A stretch of DNA of 64,000 bases from Myxococcus landrumus (lineage in GTDB: Bacteria > Myxococcota > Myxococcia > Myxococcales > Myxococcaceae), in contig NZ_CP071091.1 in assembly GCF_017301635.1 (NCBI RefSeq), positions 62,001 through 126,000 of the forward strand. The letters are read 5' to 3'. A program made the position numbers and the translations under genes. The notes under the pieces are model-generated. The model had not been told where the DNA came from and searched no databases. It saw only the letters and a program-made list of their open reading frames with translations. Positions within the stretch are counted from its first letter, which is position 1, and the number at the start of each line of letters is the position of its first letter. Shown piece by piece: positions 35,676-43,516 of the stretch.

Positions 35676-36659
35676 CTACCCCGGAGAGCGGGGCTGGGCC
35701 TGAGATGAAAGGCATGCTCCCACGTCAGCCGTTGTCCGCTGGAGGAAGTCCTGGACCACCCCCACCGTCCCGGCGGGGTCTTCCTCCATGGGCACATGCC
35801 CCAGCCCGTCGAGCATCACCAGGCGGGATTGGGGAATGCGTGCGTGGAACTGCTGCGCATACTTGGGGAGAATCCACTCGTCGCGGCTTCCCCAGAGGAT
35901 GAGGGTAGGCACCTTGATTTCAGACAAGCGCTGCTCCAGGGACGGGTCCGCGTCCTTCTGGGTGAAGCGTTGACGGGTGGCCTCGCGGTTCCCCTCGCGC
36001 AGGAGCATGTCCTCGTAGAGGTCCACCTGCTCCTCTGTCACCCGCTCGGGGTCGCCGTAGGTGCCCTGCACGGTGCGCTTCACCATGAAGCGCGGGGTGA
36101 CCCAGCGGACCACGCGGTTGAGCACGGGGGTCTCGTAGAGCCGAAGGGAGAAGGGAATCTTTTCGTCGCGCCGCAGGCCAAAGGCATCCACGAGAATGAG
36201 CCGGTCCACCCGCTCTGGATGGAGCACGGCGTAGCGCCAGGCCAGGCCGCCGCCCATGGAGTTGCCGCCCAGCGTGAAGTGCTTGAGCCCCAGCGCCTCG
36301 ACGAAGGCGTCCAGCCAGGCGACTTCGTCCAGGGGGGAATATCGATTGCGCGCGTCCGGCCCCGTGAGCCCCTGGCCCGGCAGGTCCATGGTGATGACCC
36401 GGTACTGGCGTGACAGGACGTTCGTCCAGCCCTCCCAGGTGTGCAGCGACGCGTTGGAGCCGTGGAGGAGGACCAGGGTGGGTCCATTTCCCTGGTCCCG
36501 GTAGTGGGTCCGCAGGCCATTGATGTTGATGAACTTCGAGGGAGCGCGCGCTCGCCGCGACTCGATTTCACCCGCGGGTCTGTCTCTTCGGACCGCCAAG
36601 GCAAGGGCCGCCACCCCCGCAAGGCCCAAGCCCAGCACCCACTTTCCGGCGTGTTTCAT
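35676..36659 (-). CDS. Alpha/beta hydrolase, N-terminally anchored
   Basis: A 327-residue hydrolase. A short N-terminal hydrophobic segment (7-22, VLGLGLAGVAALALAV) acts as a signal or anchor. The oxyanion HGSN, nucleophile elbow GGNSMGG, acid in GSRDEW and histidine in GLGHVPMEE give a complete Ser-Asp-His triad. It is related to epoxide hydrolases and C-C bond hydrolases, but the substrate is open. It is convergent with the biosynthetic cluster and may or may not serve it. Confidence 0.9.
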   Translation of the reverse strand: MKHAGKWVLGLGLAGVAALALAVRRDRPAGEIESRRARAPSKFININGLRTHYRDQGNGPTLVLLHGSNASLHTWEGWTNVLSRQYRVITMDLPGQGLTGPDARNRYSPLDEVAWLDAFVEALGLKHFTLGGNSMGGGLAWRYAVLHPERVDRLILVDAFGLRRDEKIPFSLRLYETPVLNRVVRWVTPRFMVKRTVQGTYGDPERVTEEQVDLYEDMLLREGNREATRQRFTQKDADPSLEQRLSEIKVPTLILWGSRDEWILPKYAQQFHARIPQSRLVMLDGLGHVPMEEDPAGTVGVVQDFLQRTTADVGACLSSQAQPRSPG

Positions 36660-36714
36660 ACAGCCCCCTGGCGCGCCCGGGCCTCGTCATGAGGCGCGCA
36701 GGCGCACCCGGAAG

Positions 36715-37683
36715 CTAGGTACGGTTGCTCATGCGAAGAAGCACGTCGGCTGCTTGCCTGTCCATTCGCTCGAGAACCTCCGCCGCGGTGGGGATGTCGC
36801 GAATCAAGCCGACGGCTTGTCCGGCGGTACTATGGCCGATGCTGTAGTCCGCGGCGGCCAAGGCTGCCTGATACTTGACTCGCTCTTCCTCGACGACCGC
36901 GAGCAGTTCCTCCTCGCGGCCGGACCAGCGTTCCGTCATCGTGTTCTTGAGGGCGCGGAAGCTGTAGCCCTCCGGCCAGGTCAGGCCTCGCAGGATGTCG
37001 AAGACGATAGAGCGGTCGGTGTCGTCTCCCGTCAGCCGGACCGCCATCTCCTTGGAGGCTACATGTGCCAACGACTCACGGCTGGCCCAGAGCCGGGAGC
37101 CGACCAGGACGCCGTCCGCGCCCAGCACGAGCGCCGCCGCGAGCCCGCGTCCATCCGCGATGCCTCCGGCCGCGAGAAGGAGGGTGTTGGGGGCGCGCGC
37201 GGCGAGGATGTCGGCAATCTCGGGAATCAAGGTGATGGTTGCCCGATTGTTCATTCCATGGCCGCCGGCCTCGCTGCTTTGCGCCACGATGACGTCGGCC
37301 CCTGCCTCCAGCGCGAGCTCCAACTGGGAGAGGCGTTGAACCTGGCAGAACAGTGCCGCGCACGAGTCCTTGATTTTCGGGGAGTAGGGGCGAGGGTCTC
37401 CAAAGGACAACATGAAGACCCACGGCTTGTGAGACAGGGCCACATCGAGGACGTCGGGATGTTTGTCGACCATCCAGGTGATGAGGCCCCCGCCCACATT
37501 CGCGTCTCCGGCGAGCGCGTGCTCCCGGGCGATCCACTCGGTGTCGCCGTAACCTCCGCCAATCAGGCCCAGCCCTCCCGCGCGGCTGACGGCGCCCGCG
37601 AGGAGGCCACCAGAGACCAGCGCCATGGGGGCGCAGGCGATGGGATACTTCAACTGGAAGCGTTCAGTGAAGCGAGTCTTCAT
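36715..37683 (-). CDS. Nitronate monooxygenase (NPD family)
   Basis: A 322-residue FMN-dependent TIM barrel. Visible features are YPIACAPMALVSGG at the N-terminus, the GLGLIGGGYG phosphate loop, EAGGHGMNN with the catalytic histidine region, and AAGGIADGRG plus GADGVLVGSR for FMN binding. Family members oxidise alkyl nitronates to carbonyl compounds and nitrite. Its position near a cluster with an AurF-like diiron domain, a family known for N-oxygenation, is suggestive of nitro chemistry, but it is separated by an opposite-strand hydrolase gene. It is 55 bases upstream of that gene in the same direction. Confidence 0.9.
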   Translation of the reverse strand: MKTRFTERFQLKYPIACAPMALVSGGLLAGAVSRAGGLGLIGGGYGDTEWIAREHALAGDANVGGGLITWMVDKHPDVLDVALSHKPWVFMLSFGDPRPYSPKIKDSCAALFCQVQRLSQLELALEAGADVIVAQSSEAGGHGMNNRATITLIPEIADILAARAPNTLLLAAGGIADGRGLAAALVLGADGVLVGSRLWASRESLAHVASKEMAVRLTGDDTDRSIVFDILRGLTWPEGYSFRALKNTMTERWSGREEELLAVVEEERVKYQAALAAADYSIGHSTAGQAVGLIRDIPTAAEVLERMDRQAADVLLRMSNRT

Positions 37684-37749
37684 GCGGGCTCCTGGGCTGG
37701 GATTGAGCGCAGATAGGTCAATCCCCGCGGAGCCGACAGCGGTCCGGAA

Positions 37750-37777
37750 GAGGGGTGTTGGTTGTTGAATACCCCTC
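37750..37777 (-). terminator. Hairpin after the TlpA-like gene
   Basis: GAGGGGT (37750-37756) pairs with ACCCCTC (37771-37777), with extra GTT/AAT contacts inside. On the minus strand it lies 23 bases beyond the stop of the thioredoxin-like gene. No strong T-run. Confidence 0.45.
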
Positions 37778-37800
37778 GGTGAAACACGACGCGTGAGGGG

Positions 37801-38355
37801 CTACAGCATCCAGCGCCAGGAGAGTCCCGCGAGCGTGGTGTAGCCCACGACGGAGCGCTTGATGGTTCCTTCCGGGGAGAGGAAGAACACGGTGGGGAAC
37901 ATGTTCACCCGCCAGGCCTGCTGGACGGAGTCGTCGCCGAGCAGCACGGGGTAGTCGACCGCGTGCTCCTGGGCGAAGCGCTGGACGGCGGCTTCGTCGT
38001 CGTAGGCGAGCGCCACGGAGATGACGTGCGCGGAGTCTCCCGCGAGCTTGCGCAGCTGCGAGATGTTGGAGGACTCCGCGCCGCACACACCGCACCAGGG
38101 GGCCCAGAAGGCGAGCACCACGGGTTTGCCTCGCAGGGACTCGAGCGAGACAGTCTCTCCGGTGAGGGTGCGCAGCGTGAACTGGGGGGCGGGAGCGCCG
38201 GAGCCTGGCAGGTGTCGGGTCTGCCAGGCGGCCACCGCCACGAAGATGAGCGCCAGGAAAGCCAGGTCCACGCCCCACCGCACCCACCAGCGCTGACGCG
38301 CCTTCGCCCACGCTGCTCGCGCGTTGCCGAGCGCTCCGGACCCACCACCTTGCAT
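37801..38355 (-). CDS. Membrane-anchored TlpA/ResA-like thioredoxin
   Basis: A 184-residue protein with one N-terminal membrane helix (29-45) and a periplasmic thioredoxin fold. The redox motif is WCGVC (Cys88 and Cys91), with the cis-Pro region NMFPTVFF. Family members keep apocytochrome or other periplasmic thiols reduced, or act in the SCO-like copper pathway. No cytochrome maturation genes are adjacent, so the partner is unknown. Confidence 0.9.
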   Translation of the reverse strand: MQGGGSGALGNARAAWAKARQRWWVRWGVDLAFLALIFVAVAAWQTRHLPGSGAPAPQFTLRTLTGETVSLESLRGKPVVLAFWAPWCGVCGAESSNISQLRKLAGDSAHVISVALAYDDEAAVQRFAQEHAVDYPVLLGDDSVQQAWRVNMFPTVFFLSPEGTIKRSVVGYTTLAGLSWRWML

Positions 38356-38422
38356 CCCGTGCCTCCTCGAGGTGACGCGGGGGCGGAAGGGGCCCTCGCG
38401 TCACGCATCATGCTGTCATCGA

Positions 38423-38449
38423 CGGGGTCCCTCCGGGAGGGGGACCCCG
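38423..38449 (-). terminator. Hairpin after the HPF-like gene
   Basis: A perfect 9-bp stem, CGGGGTCCC (38423-38431) with GGGACCCCG (38441-38449), lies 14 bases beyond the stop of the HPF-like gene on the minus strand. Confidence 0.5.
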
Positions 38450-38462
38450 CGTGGCTTCGAGA

Positions 38463-38828
38463 CTACGTGGGGCTGGGCAGCTCCTCGAGTTCCCAGGGGG
38501 TGGTCCTCACGCTCTCACCGGCTTGCCGGTGGGTGCGGCCCAGGACCTTGCCCAGCGAGTGGCTCGCGCGCTCCAGGGCCCGGTCCACCGCGGTGGCGAA
38601 GCTGGCTTCCTCCGCCTCCGTCGCGAACTGCTTGCCGTGCTCGAGTCGCACCGTGACCTTGGCCACCTTGTCCACGCCTCCGCGTGGGCCGTTGATGTCC
38701 TCCAAGCGCACCGTCACGTCTCTGACCTGGTCCGACAGTCGTCCCATCGCGAAGCGCACTCGGCGTTCGACGTAGGTCCGCAGGGTCTCGGTGAGGGCGA
38801 TGTGACGGGCTCGGATTTCGATTCTCAT
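38463..38828 (-). CDS. Short HPF/RaiA-type ribosome-associated factor
   Basis: A 121-residue protein starting MRIEIRARHIALTETLRTYV, typical of the hibernation-promoting factor fold (beta-alpha-beta-beta-beta-alpha), including VRDVTVRLEDINGPRGG and the helix EASFATAVDRALER. Such proteins bind the 30S decoding region and silence ribosomes under stress. It lacks the C-terminal dimerisation domain of long HPF. The start at ATG 38828 is set by homology and a preceding AGGAG; the frame is open to 39113 without merit. The 287 bases upstream, to the tRNA, contain no gene. Confidence 0.87.
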   Translation of the reverse strand: MRIEIRARHIALTETLRTYVERRVRFAMGRLSDQVRDVTVRLEDINGPRGGVDKVAKVTVRLEHGKQFATEAEEASFATAVDRALERASHSLGKVLGRTHRQAGESVRTTPWELEELPSPT

Positions 38829-39070
38829 CCTCGGCTCCTTCTGGCCCACCATGGGCCTACTTCCTATCTGTTGGGCCGGGGCTTCTGGCGCCAATAGGAA
38901 AACTCCCGCTGGAACCTCGAAAAAACGAAGGGGTTCAGGCGGGAATGCGAGTGGGCCTTCGGTGTTCGCCCCCATCGGCCCATTTCCGGGGGACGACGGG
39001 GCACACGCTCGAAGGGGCGCTCGGGTGGGGACCAGATGGGGTGGGGAGGGCTGCCAGGCGAGGGTTGGTG

Positions 39071-39104
39071 CCCGGGATTGTTGAGTTTCTTCAACAATCC
39101 CGGG
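39071..39104. repeat. Perfect 14-bp inverted repeat next to tRNA-Arg
   Basis: CCCGGGATTGTTGA (39071-39084) and its exact complement TCAACAATCCCGGG (39091-39104) flank a 6-base loop. It lies 12 bases beyond the 3' end of tRNA-Arg and may be its terminator, though no T-run follows. The AT content of the inner stem is high for this genome. Confidence 0.6.
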
Positions 39105-39115
39105 CACTTCCACTG

Positions 39116-39189
<74 letters not shown>

Positions 39190-39709
39190 AAGACCGCACC
39201 GGCGAGGCGACAAGTAGCTGAACTCCCGGGCCGAAGCAAGCCCACATTCCGGCGAGATGCCCACCGGAGGTCGAATCGGCGGCCTCGGCCGGGGCTCCGG
39301 GCCTGACGTGTGGCCGTTCAGGCCGTGGATCAGCTCCCGGACGCGGCAACAGGGGCGAGACCGGGACCTGGGCCGCAGGGGCCCGTGGGGACCCCGCGTG
39401 ATTCAGTGACGGCGCTCTCAGCGCCCAGGCTTCAGCTCGCCCTTGTCATCAGGGTGAGCCATCGGTTGCGCAATTCATTGCACGCAGGGCGGGCTTGCCC
39501 ACGCAATGATTGTCATGAAGGGCTGCTCAATGAGCAGCTCAAGGACTGAGCCGAAAGTGATGGGTGTCGTTTGCCCCCGGGGCCTGATTGAAGGTTTCTC
39601 CTTAGGTTGAAAGGTGAGTGCGAACAGCCAGGATTTCCTGGGTGCTTCGTATTGGAACTGCCCACGGTCGTGGGCTGCTCACTCAATGGACAACTCGAGG
39701 AATCAATCA
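39190..39709. other. Intergenic region with several hairpins
   Basis: This 520-base stretch has no convincing gene; an ORF at 39310-39549 has no family and poor composition. Three tight hairpins are visible: TCATTGC...GCAATGA with an inner GGGC-TT-GCCC (39475-39509), GCTGCTCA-A-TGAGCAGC (39522-39538) and GCCCACG-GT-CGTGGGC (39660-39675). It could hold the promoter and 5' region of the small lipoprotein gene, or an RNA. Confidence 0.4.
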
Positions 39710-39988
39710 ATGCGAATCAATGGAGTGCTTGCGGGCGTCGTGGCGGCGCTGGGTCTGGTGGCGTGTGGTCCGGCGTCGGTGGGCGAGGAGAAGAGTGAAG
39801 AGAACCTGGGGTCCTCGGAGGCTGCCATCTGCGGTCCGGGTTACTTCTACTGCCCTACGGACCTGGCTGAGTTCTGGTACGAGTCGCTGCGGTGTCCGCC
39901 TCCCATCGTCAAGCCGGCCACGGCCCAGGCGAACTGCGAGGCGTACTGCGACGTCACCTGCATCGACGCGGGCTGGCAGTCGCCGTGA
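39710..39988 (+). CDS. Small cysteine-rich lipoprotein
   Basis: A 92-residue protein with a lipoprotein signal (VLAGVVAALGLVAC, lipid Cys19). The mature part is acidic at first (EEKSEEN) and then has six cysteines (CGPGYFYC, RCPPP, NCEAYCDVTC), probably forming disulfides. I recognise no family. ATG 39710 has GAGG about nine bases upstream. A strong terminator follows at 40038-40076, so it is a single-gene unit. Small Cys-rich lipoproteins of this kind are frequent in myxobacteria, with unknown roles. Confidence 0.8.
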   Translation: MRINGVLAGVVAALGLVACGPASVGEEKSEENLGSSEAAICGPGYFYCPTDLAEFWYESLRCPPPIVKPATAQANCEAYCDVTCIDAGWQSP

Positions 39989-40037
39989 CGTGAGCCTCCA
40001 ACGGGCTGTTTGACCCAGGCCCCCCCTGGTTCATCGA

Positions 40038-40076
40038 GTGGGACCCGCCGCGGTCGCGCGGTGGGTCCCACTTTTT
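40038..40076 (+). terminator. Rho-independent terminator
   Basis: A 15-bp stem with one mismatched position, starting GTGGGACCC (40038-40046) and closing with GGGTCCCAC (40063-40071), has a GTCG loop and is followed by five T residues (40072-40076). A classical intrinsic terminator for the small lipoprotein gene. Confidence 0.9.
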
Positions 40077-40293
40077 GTCGTGCGTGCGCGGACCGAGGCT
40101 GGAAAAAAGACCTGTCACGCCCTCATCCCCTTCCGCCTAAGAGGGGAAAGGGCGGCACGCGGCCGCCTGCCCGAGGACTTCTTGATGCCTGCCCCACGAC
40201 TGAGGACGCACCCCCAGGGAGTGCCTGCCTGACCCGAGCCCGAGAGGGCATGGGGTCGTCCGTTGGGACGCCCCCGGGTTGGACGCGCTCGCG

Positions 40294-40827
40294 ATGAACG
40301 TGCGACTGGACTCGGAGCTCGATGCTCTCATGGCGCGGCTCGCCGATGGCGACCGAGGTGCGTTCACCCGCGTCTTCGAGTTGCTCTGGGAGCCCATCCA
40401 GACGCTGTGCCGGAACCTGCTCAAGAACGAAGCCGACGCCGCGGACGCGGGCCAGGACGCCATGCACAAGATTCTCGAACGGGCCTCCGACTTCGACAGG
40501 ACGCGTCCGGCGATGCCTTGGGCTCTCGCCATCGCGGGGTGGGAGTGCCGGACGCTGGCCCGCCGACGCGAGCGCAGGCGTGAAGAGGACGAGGCGTCCA
40601 TGCCCTCCCAGGCGGGCCCTCACGCCGAAGAGGTATTCCTCCAGCGTGACCTGACCGCCGCCGCGATGGCCGCCCTCGGTGAGTTGTCGGACGTCGACCG
40701 CGAGGTGCTCGTCGCCACGTTCTGGGATGAGGCCGCCTCGGTTTCAGGCCCCACGCTCCGCAAGCGCCGCGAGCGAGCGCTCGACAGGCTTCGCAAGACC
40801 TTCAGGAGTCTCTATGGGCTCGACTGA
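40294..40827 (+). CDS. ECF-type RNA polymerase sigma factor
   Basis: A 177-residue sigma-70-family protein of ECF size. Region 2 includes a DAADAGQDAMHKIL helix (usually DAEDVVQE) and PWALAIAGWECR, and region 4 is LGELSDVDREVLVATFW followed by a recognition helix in SGPTLRKRRERALDRL. No cysteine-rich tail as in CorE-type metal-sensing ECFs. ATG 40294 was chosen among several in-frame starts. Its last codons overlap the next gene (40814), so that gene product is a good candidate for its anti-sigma factor. Confidence 0.87.
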   Translation: MNVRLDSELDALMARLADGDRGAFTRVFELLWEPIQTLCRNLLKNEADAADAGQDAMHKILERASDFDRTRPAMPWALAIAGWECRTLARRRERRREEDEASMPSQAGPHAEEVFLQRDLTAAAMAALGELSDVDREVLVATFWDEAASVSGPTLRKRRERALDRLRKTFRSLYGLD

Positions 40828-41365
40828 CATCTACTCGATTCAACGTCGAGTCCGCCGGACCTACGAGCTGGCCCGGCTGCGGCGAGCCCTGATGGGGATT
40901 CTCCCCGTCATCCTCGTCACCGGCGTGGCTGCCTTTGTCGCGACCCGGCCCACGGCTCCGCTCGTGTTTGGCCTGGTGACGGCCTTCGCGGGCGCGATGA
41001 TGCTGTGGCATGGCAAGGACCCCCAGAAGGCCTTCCTGCCAGGAGTCATCGCGGGGCTCGTTCCGCTCGGGCTCGCGCTTGGTGCTGGCGCCCTGCATAC
41101 CTGTGGCGCGGGCAGTTGCTCCTATGTGTGTGTTCCCGCCTGTGTGCTGGGCGGCGTGGTCGCGGGGTTCGCCGTGGCGGGCGTCAGCCTCCAGCGCCGG
41201 GCGGGCGTGTGGTTCTGGGTCTCTGCCTCGGGACTGGCATTGCTCACCGGCGCCATGGGCTGTGCCTGCATGGGTTCAGCAGGTGTCATTGGGATGGGCC
41301 TGGGTTTTGGCGCGGGGATTGTTCCTGGCCTTCTGCGCCGCGTCTTCGGTAAGGAAACCCGCTAG
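40814..41365 (+). CDS. Cys-rich polytopic membrane protein, candidate anti-sigma factor
   Basis: A 183-residue protein with five or six hydrophobic segments after a charged, cytoplasmic N-terminal 28 residues. A loop between helices carries a cysteine cluster (HTCGAGSCSYVCVPAC, four Cys), and a second CAC lies near the last helices. The start overlaps the ECF sigma gene by 14 bases, a common arrangement for sigma/anti-sigma pairs, although no zinc-binding anti-sigma domain is present. It could sense metals or redox state, like NrsF-type multi-helix anti-sigma factors; that comparison is an inference from topology only. Confidence 0.7.
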   Translation: MGSTDIYSIQRRVRRTYELARLRRALMGILPVILVTGVAAFVATRPTAPLVFGLVTAFAGAMMLWHGKDPQKAFLPGVIAGLVPLGLALGAGALHTCGAGSCSYVCVPACVLGGVVAGFAVAGVSLQRRAGVWFWVSASGLALLTGAMGCACMGSAGVIGMGLGFGAGIVPGLLRRVFGKETR

Positions 41366-41397
41366 CAAGGCGACCTTCAGCGAAAAAGGAGAGGATG

Positions 41398-41871
41398 ATG
41401 AAAGCGACGAGTTGGGCAGTGATGGGAGTGATGATGCTCGCGGGCGCCTGCGCCAAGCGCGAGGAGGCTGTTCAACCGGCTCCGGCGAAGGTCGAAAGTC
41501 CCCAGGCCGCCGCGCCCGCGATGCACATGCAGCCCACGCCGTCGGCTCCCACCGCGGCCATGGGGCAGCCGGGTTCCATCACCCGCGTCGCCGACCCGAG
41601 CCTCGTCTGCATGGTGAACAACCAGCTGATGGGCAAGCCGCAGATTCCGGTCGAAGTGGGCGGGCAGACCTATTACGGCTGTTGTGAGATGTGCAAGGAG
41701 CGGCTCGCGAAGGACGCGGCGGCGCGGACCGCGACGGACCCGGTGAGCCAGAAGTCCGTGGACAAGGCGAAGGCCGTCATCGGCATCACCCACGACGGCA
41801 ACGCCATCTACTTCGAGAACGAGGAGACCTTCTCCACCTACTCGAAGCAGCTCGCCAGCGCGACGAAGTAG
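41398..41871 (+). CDS. Lipoprotein with TRASH/YHS-like metal-binding domains
   Basis: A 157-residue lipoprotein (lipobox near AGACAK, lipid Cys18). The mature part has a Pro/Ala/Met-rich spacer with HMQPTP, then YYGCCEMCKERL, resembling a TRASH metal-binding knuckle, and then DPVSQKSVDKAKA...IYFENEETFSTY, a YHS-domain-like segment. It probably binds a soft metal such as copper in the periplasm. It starts 32 bases after the membrane protein and ends in a strong terminator, so the ECF, membrane protein and lipoprotein look like one operon. The efflux genes follow immediately. Confidence 0.78.
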   Translation: MKATSWAVMGVMMLAGACAKREEAVQPAPAKVESPQAAAPAMHMQPTPSAPTAAMGQPGSITRVADPSLVCMVNNQLMGKPQIPVEVGGQTYYGCCEMCKERLAKDAAARTATDPVSQKSVDKAKAVIGITHDGNAIYFENEETFSTYSKQLASATK

Positions 41872-41901
41872 CCCGACGCTCCCAGCACAGCGCTGTTCCC
41901 C

Positions 41902-41935
41902 AGGTGGCTCATCCGCGTGATGGGCCACCTTTTTT
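41902..41935 (+). terminator. Rho-independent terminator
   Basis: AGGTGGC (41902-41908) pairs with GCCACCT (41924-41930), extended by CATC/GATG inside, and is followed by a run of six T residues. It separates the ECF/lipoprotein unit from the efflux operon. Confidence 0.88.
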
Positions 41936-42100
41936 GTTTCATGCGGCCTGATTCCGCCGGCAGGCGAGAAATGTCTCCAGGTGTCACGCCCGGCTCGCGG
42001 CGCGCCTAGATGGACATCGAGTCATCCGGTTCATCCGCACGCACCCGCGAACGGGCGGGGTGCGCACGCCGTCGTGTGTCTCATCAAGGAGCCGTTGTGT

Positions 42101-43516
42101 ATGGGGTTCGCATTGTTCTCGCGAGGCGCTGGCGCCGCGCTTGTCATCCTCCTCCAGCCCGCCGTGGCCTTGTCTCAAACGCTCACCTTGCGTGAGTCCC
42201 TGGACACCGCGCTTCAGAACCATGGCGCCATCCGCGCGAAGGAGTCCCGGCGCGACGCGGCCCGACACGACCTTTCCCATACGAAGCAGACCTATCTGCC
42301 GGAGGTCGTGCTGTCCGCGCAGCAGGCCTACGGCACCGTGAATGCCATGCACGGGCCGCTCTATTCGCCGGGCGGGCCCTCCAATGCCTCGACCAGCGCG
42401 CCTCCGCTGCCCGAGCAGAACTGGAACGCCTCGTTCGGCGCCCTCTACTCGGTGCTCGTCCATTGGAATGTCTCGACGTTCGGGCGGCTGGACCGACAGA
42501 TTGAGCTGTCGTCGAGAACGGAGGACCTGCGGCGGCGAGAGCTCGAGCTCGAGAAATTCAAACACGGCGTTCGTGTCACCCACGCCTATCTCAACCTCTC
42601 GACGGCCCAGCGCATCCATCACATCCAGAAGGAGAATGTCTCGCGCCTCCAGGTCGTGCTCGAGACCGTCGAGAGCCACACCGGCAGCGGGTTGTCTCCC
42701 GGTGTCGATGCCTCCTTCGCTCGCGCGGAGCTCGCGAATGCCAGGGCCCTGCGGCTCAAGGCCCATGACGCGGAGCTCCTCGCCTCGAAAGAGCTCGCGG
42801 TGCTGATGGGGGTTCCGTTCCGTGAGTTCCAACTGGAGCCCACCTTTTACGAGGCCACCCCCGAGGCAACCGAGCCCGCGCACGTCACGCCGAGCCATCC
42901 GGTCCTCGCGATGCACGAGGGACAGGTCCTCCAAGGAGAACAGGAGGCCAGAATCGGCGCCGCCGAGGGGCGGCCCACGCTCTTCGCCTTTGGCCTCTTG
43001 CAGGGGCGCGGCTCGGGCTTCCGCAACGACTACGGACAGAACCCGACGGCGTTCTCACGCGCGTACGTGGACGGCGTTGGCATCGACCGGGGCAACTACG
43101 TGGCGGGGCTGGGCCTGAGCTGGAATCTCTCCGCGCTGGTGCGCAGCTTCTCCCGTGAGGCCGCTCAAGAGGGCCGCACCCGCGCGTTCCATCAGGAACA
43201 GGAGCTGGCGACCCAGGAGCTGGTGGCCCAGGCGCGCTTCGCCGAGCACAAGTTCCACCTCGCGGCCGAGGTCTCGAGCGAGACCCGCGTGCAGCAGTCC
43301 GCCGCGGCGGAGGGCTACCAGCAGAGCAAGGCCCGGTACGACAGCGGGCTGGGAACCATTGTCGAGCTCACCCAGGCCACCTTCGCGGTGACCCGGGCGG
43401 AGGTCGACCTGGAGCTGGCGCAGAACGGCCTCTGGCAAGCCCTGCTGCTCAAGTCGGCCGCATCGGGTGACCTCAATCCCTTTCTTCAGCAGGTTCGTGG
43501 AGCCCGGAATCAATGA
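42101..43516 (+). CDS. TolC-family outer-membrane efflux protein
   Basis: A 471-residue protein with a signal peptide (residues 1-26, ending ALSQ) and the internal repeat of TolC-like channels, rich in coiled coils with GLGTIVELTQATFAVTRAEVDLELAQ. It forms the outer-membrane duct of a tripartite pump. ATG 42101 was chosen for its signal peptide and AAGGA 10 bases upstream. The stop overlaps the RND gene start by four bases (ATGA). Confidence 0.92.
   Translation: MGFALFSRGAGAALVILLQPAVALSQTLTLRESLDTALQNHGAIRAKESRRDAARHDLSHTKQTYLPEVVLSAQQAYGTVNAMHGPLYSPGGPSNASTSAPPLPEQNWNASFGALYSVLVHWNVSTFGRLDRQIELSSRTEDLRRRELELEKFKHGVRVTHAYLNLSTAQRIHHIQKENVSRLQVVLETVESHTGSGLSPGVDASFARAELANARALRLKAHDAELLASKELAVLMGVPFREFQLEPTFYEATPEATEPAHVTPSHPVLAMHEGQVLQGEQEARIGAAEGRPTLFAFGLLQGRGSGFRNDYGQNPTAFSRAYVDGVGIDRGNYVAGLGLSWNLSALVRSFSREAAQEGRTRAFHQEQELATQELVAQARFAEHKFHLAAEVSSETRVQQSAAAEGYQQSKARYDSGLGTIVELTQATFAVTRAEVDLELAQNGLWQALLLKSAASGDLNPFLQQVRGARNQ

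Noticed and set aside
39310..39549. ORF of 79 codons after tRNA-Arg
   Set aside because: No ribosome-binding site, no family, and it runs through two hairpins; probably chance.
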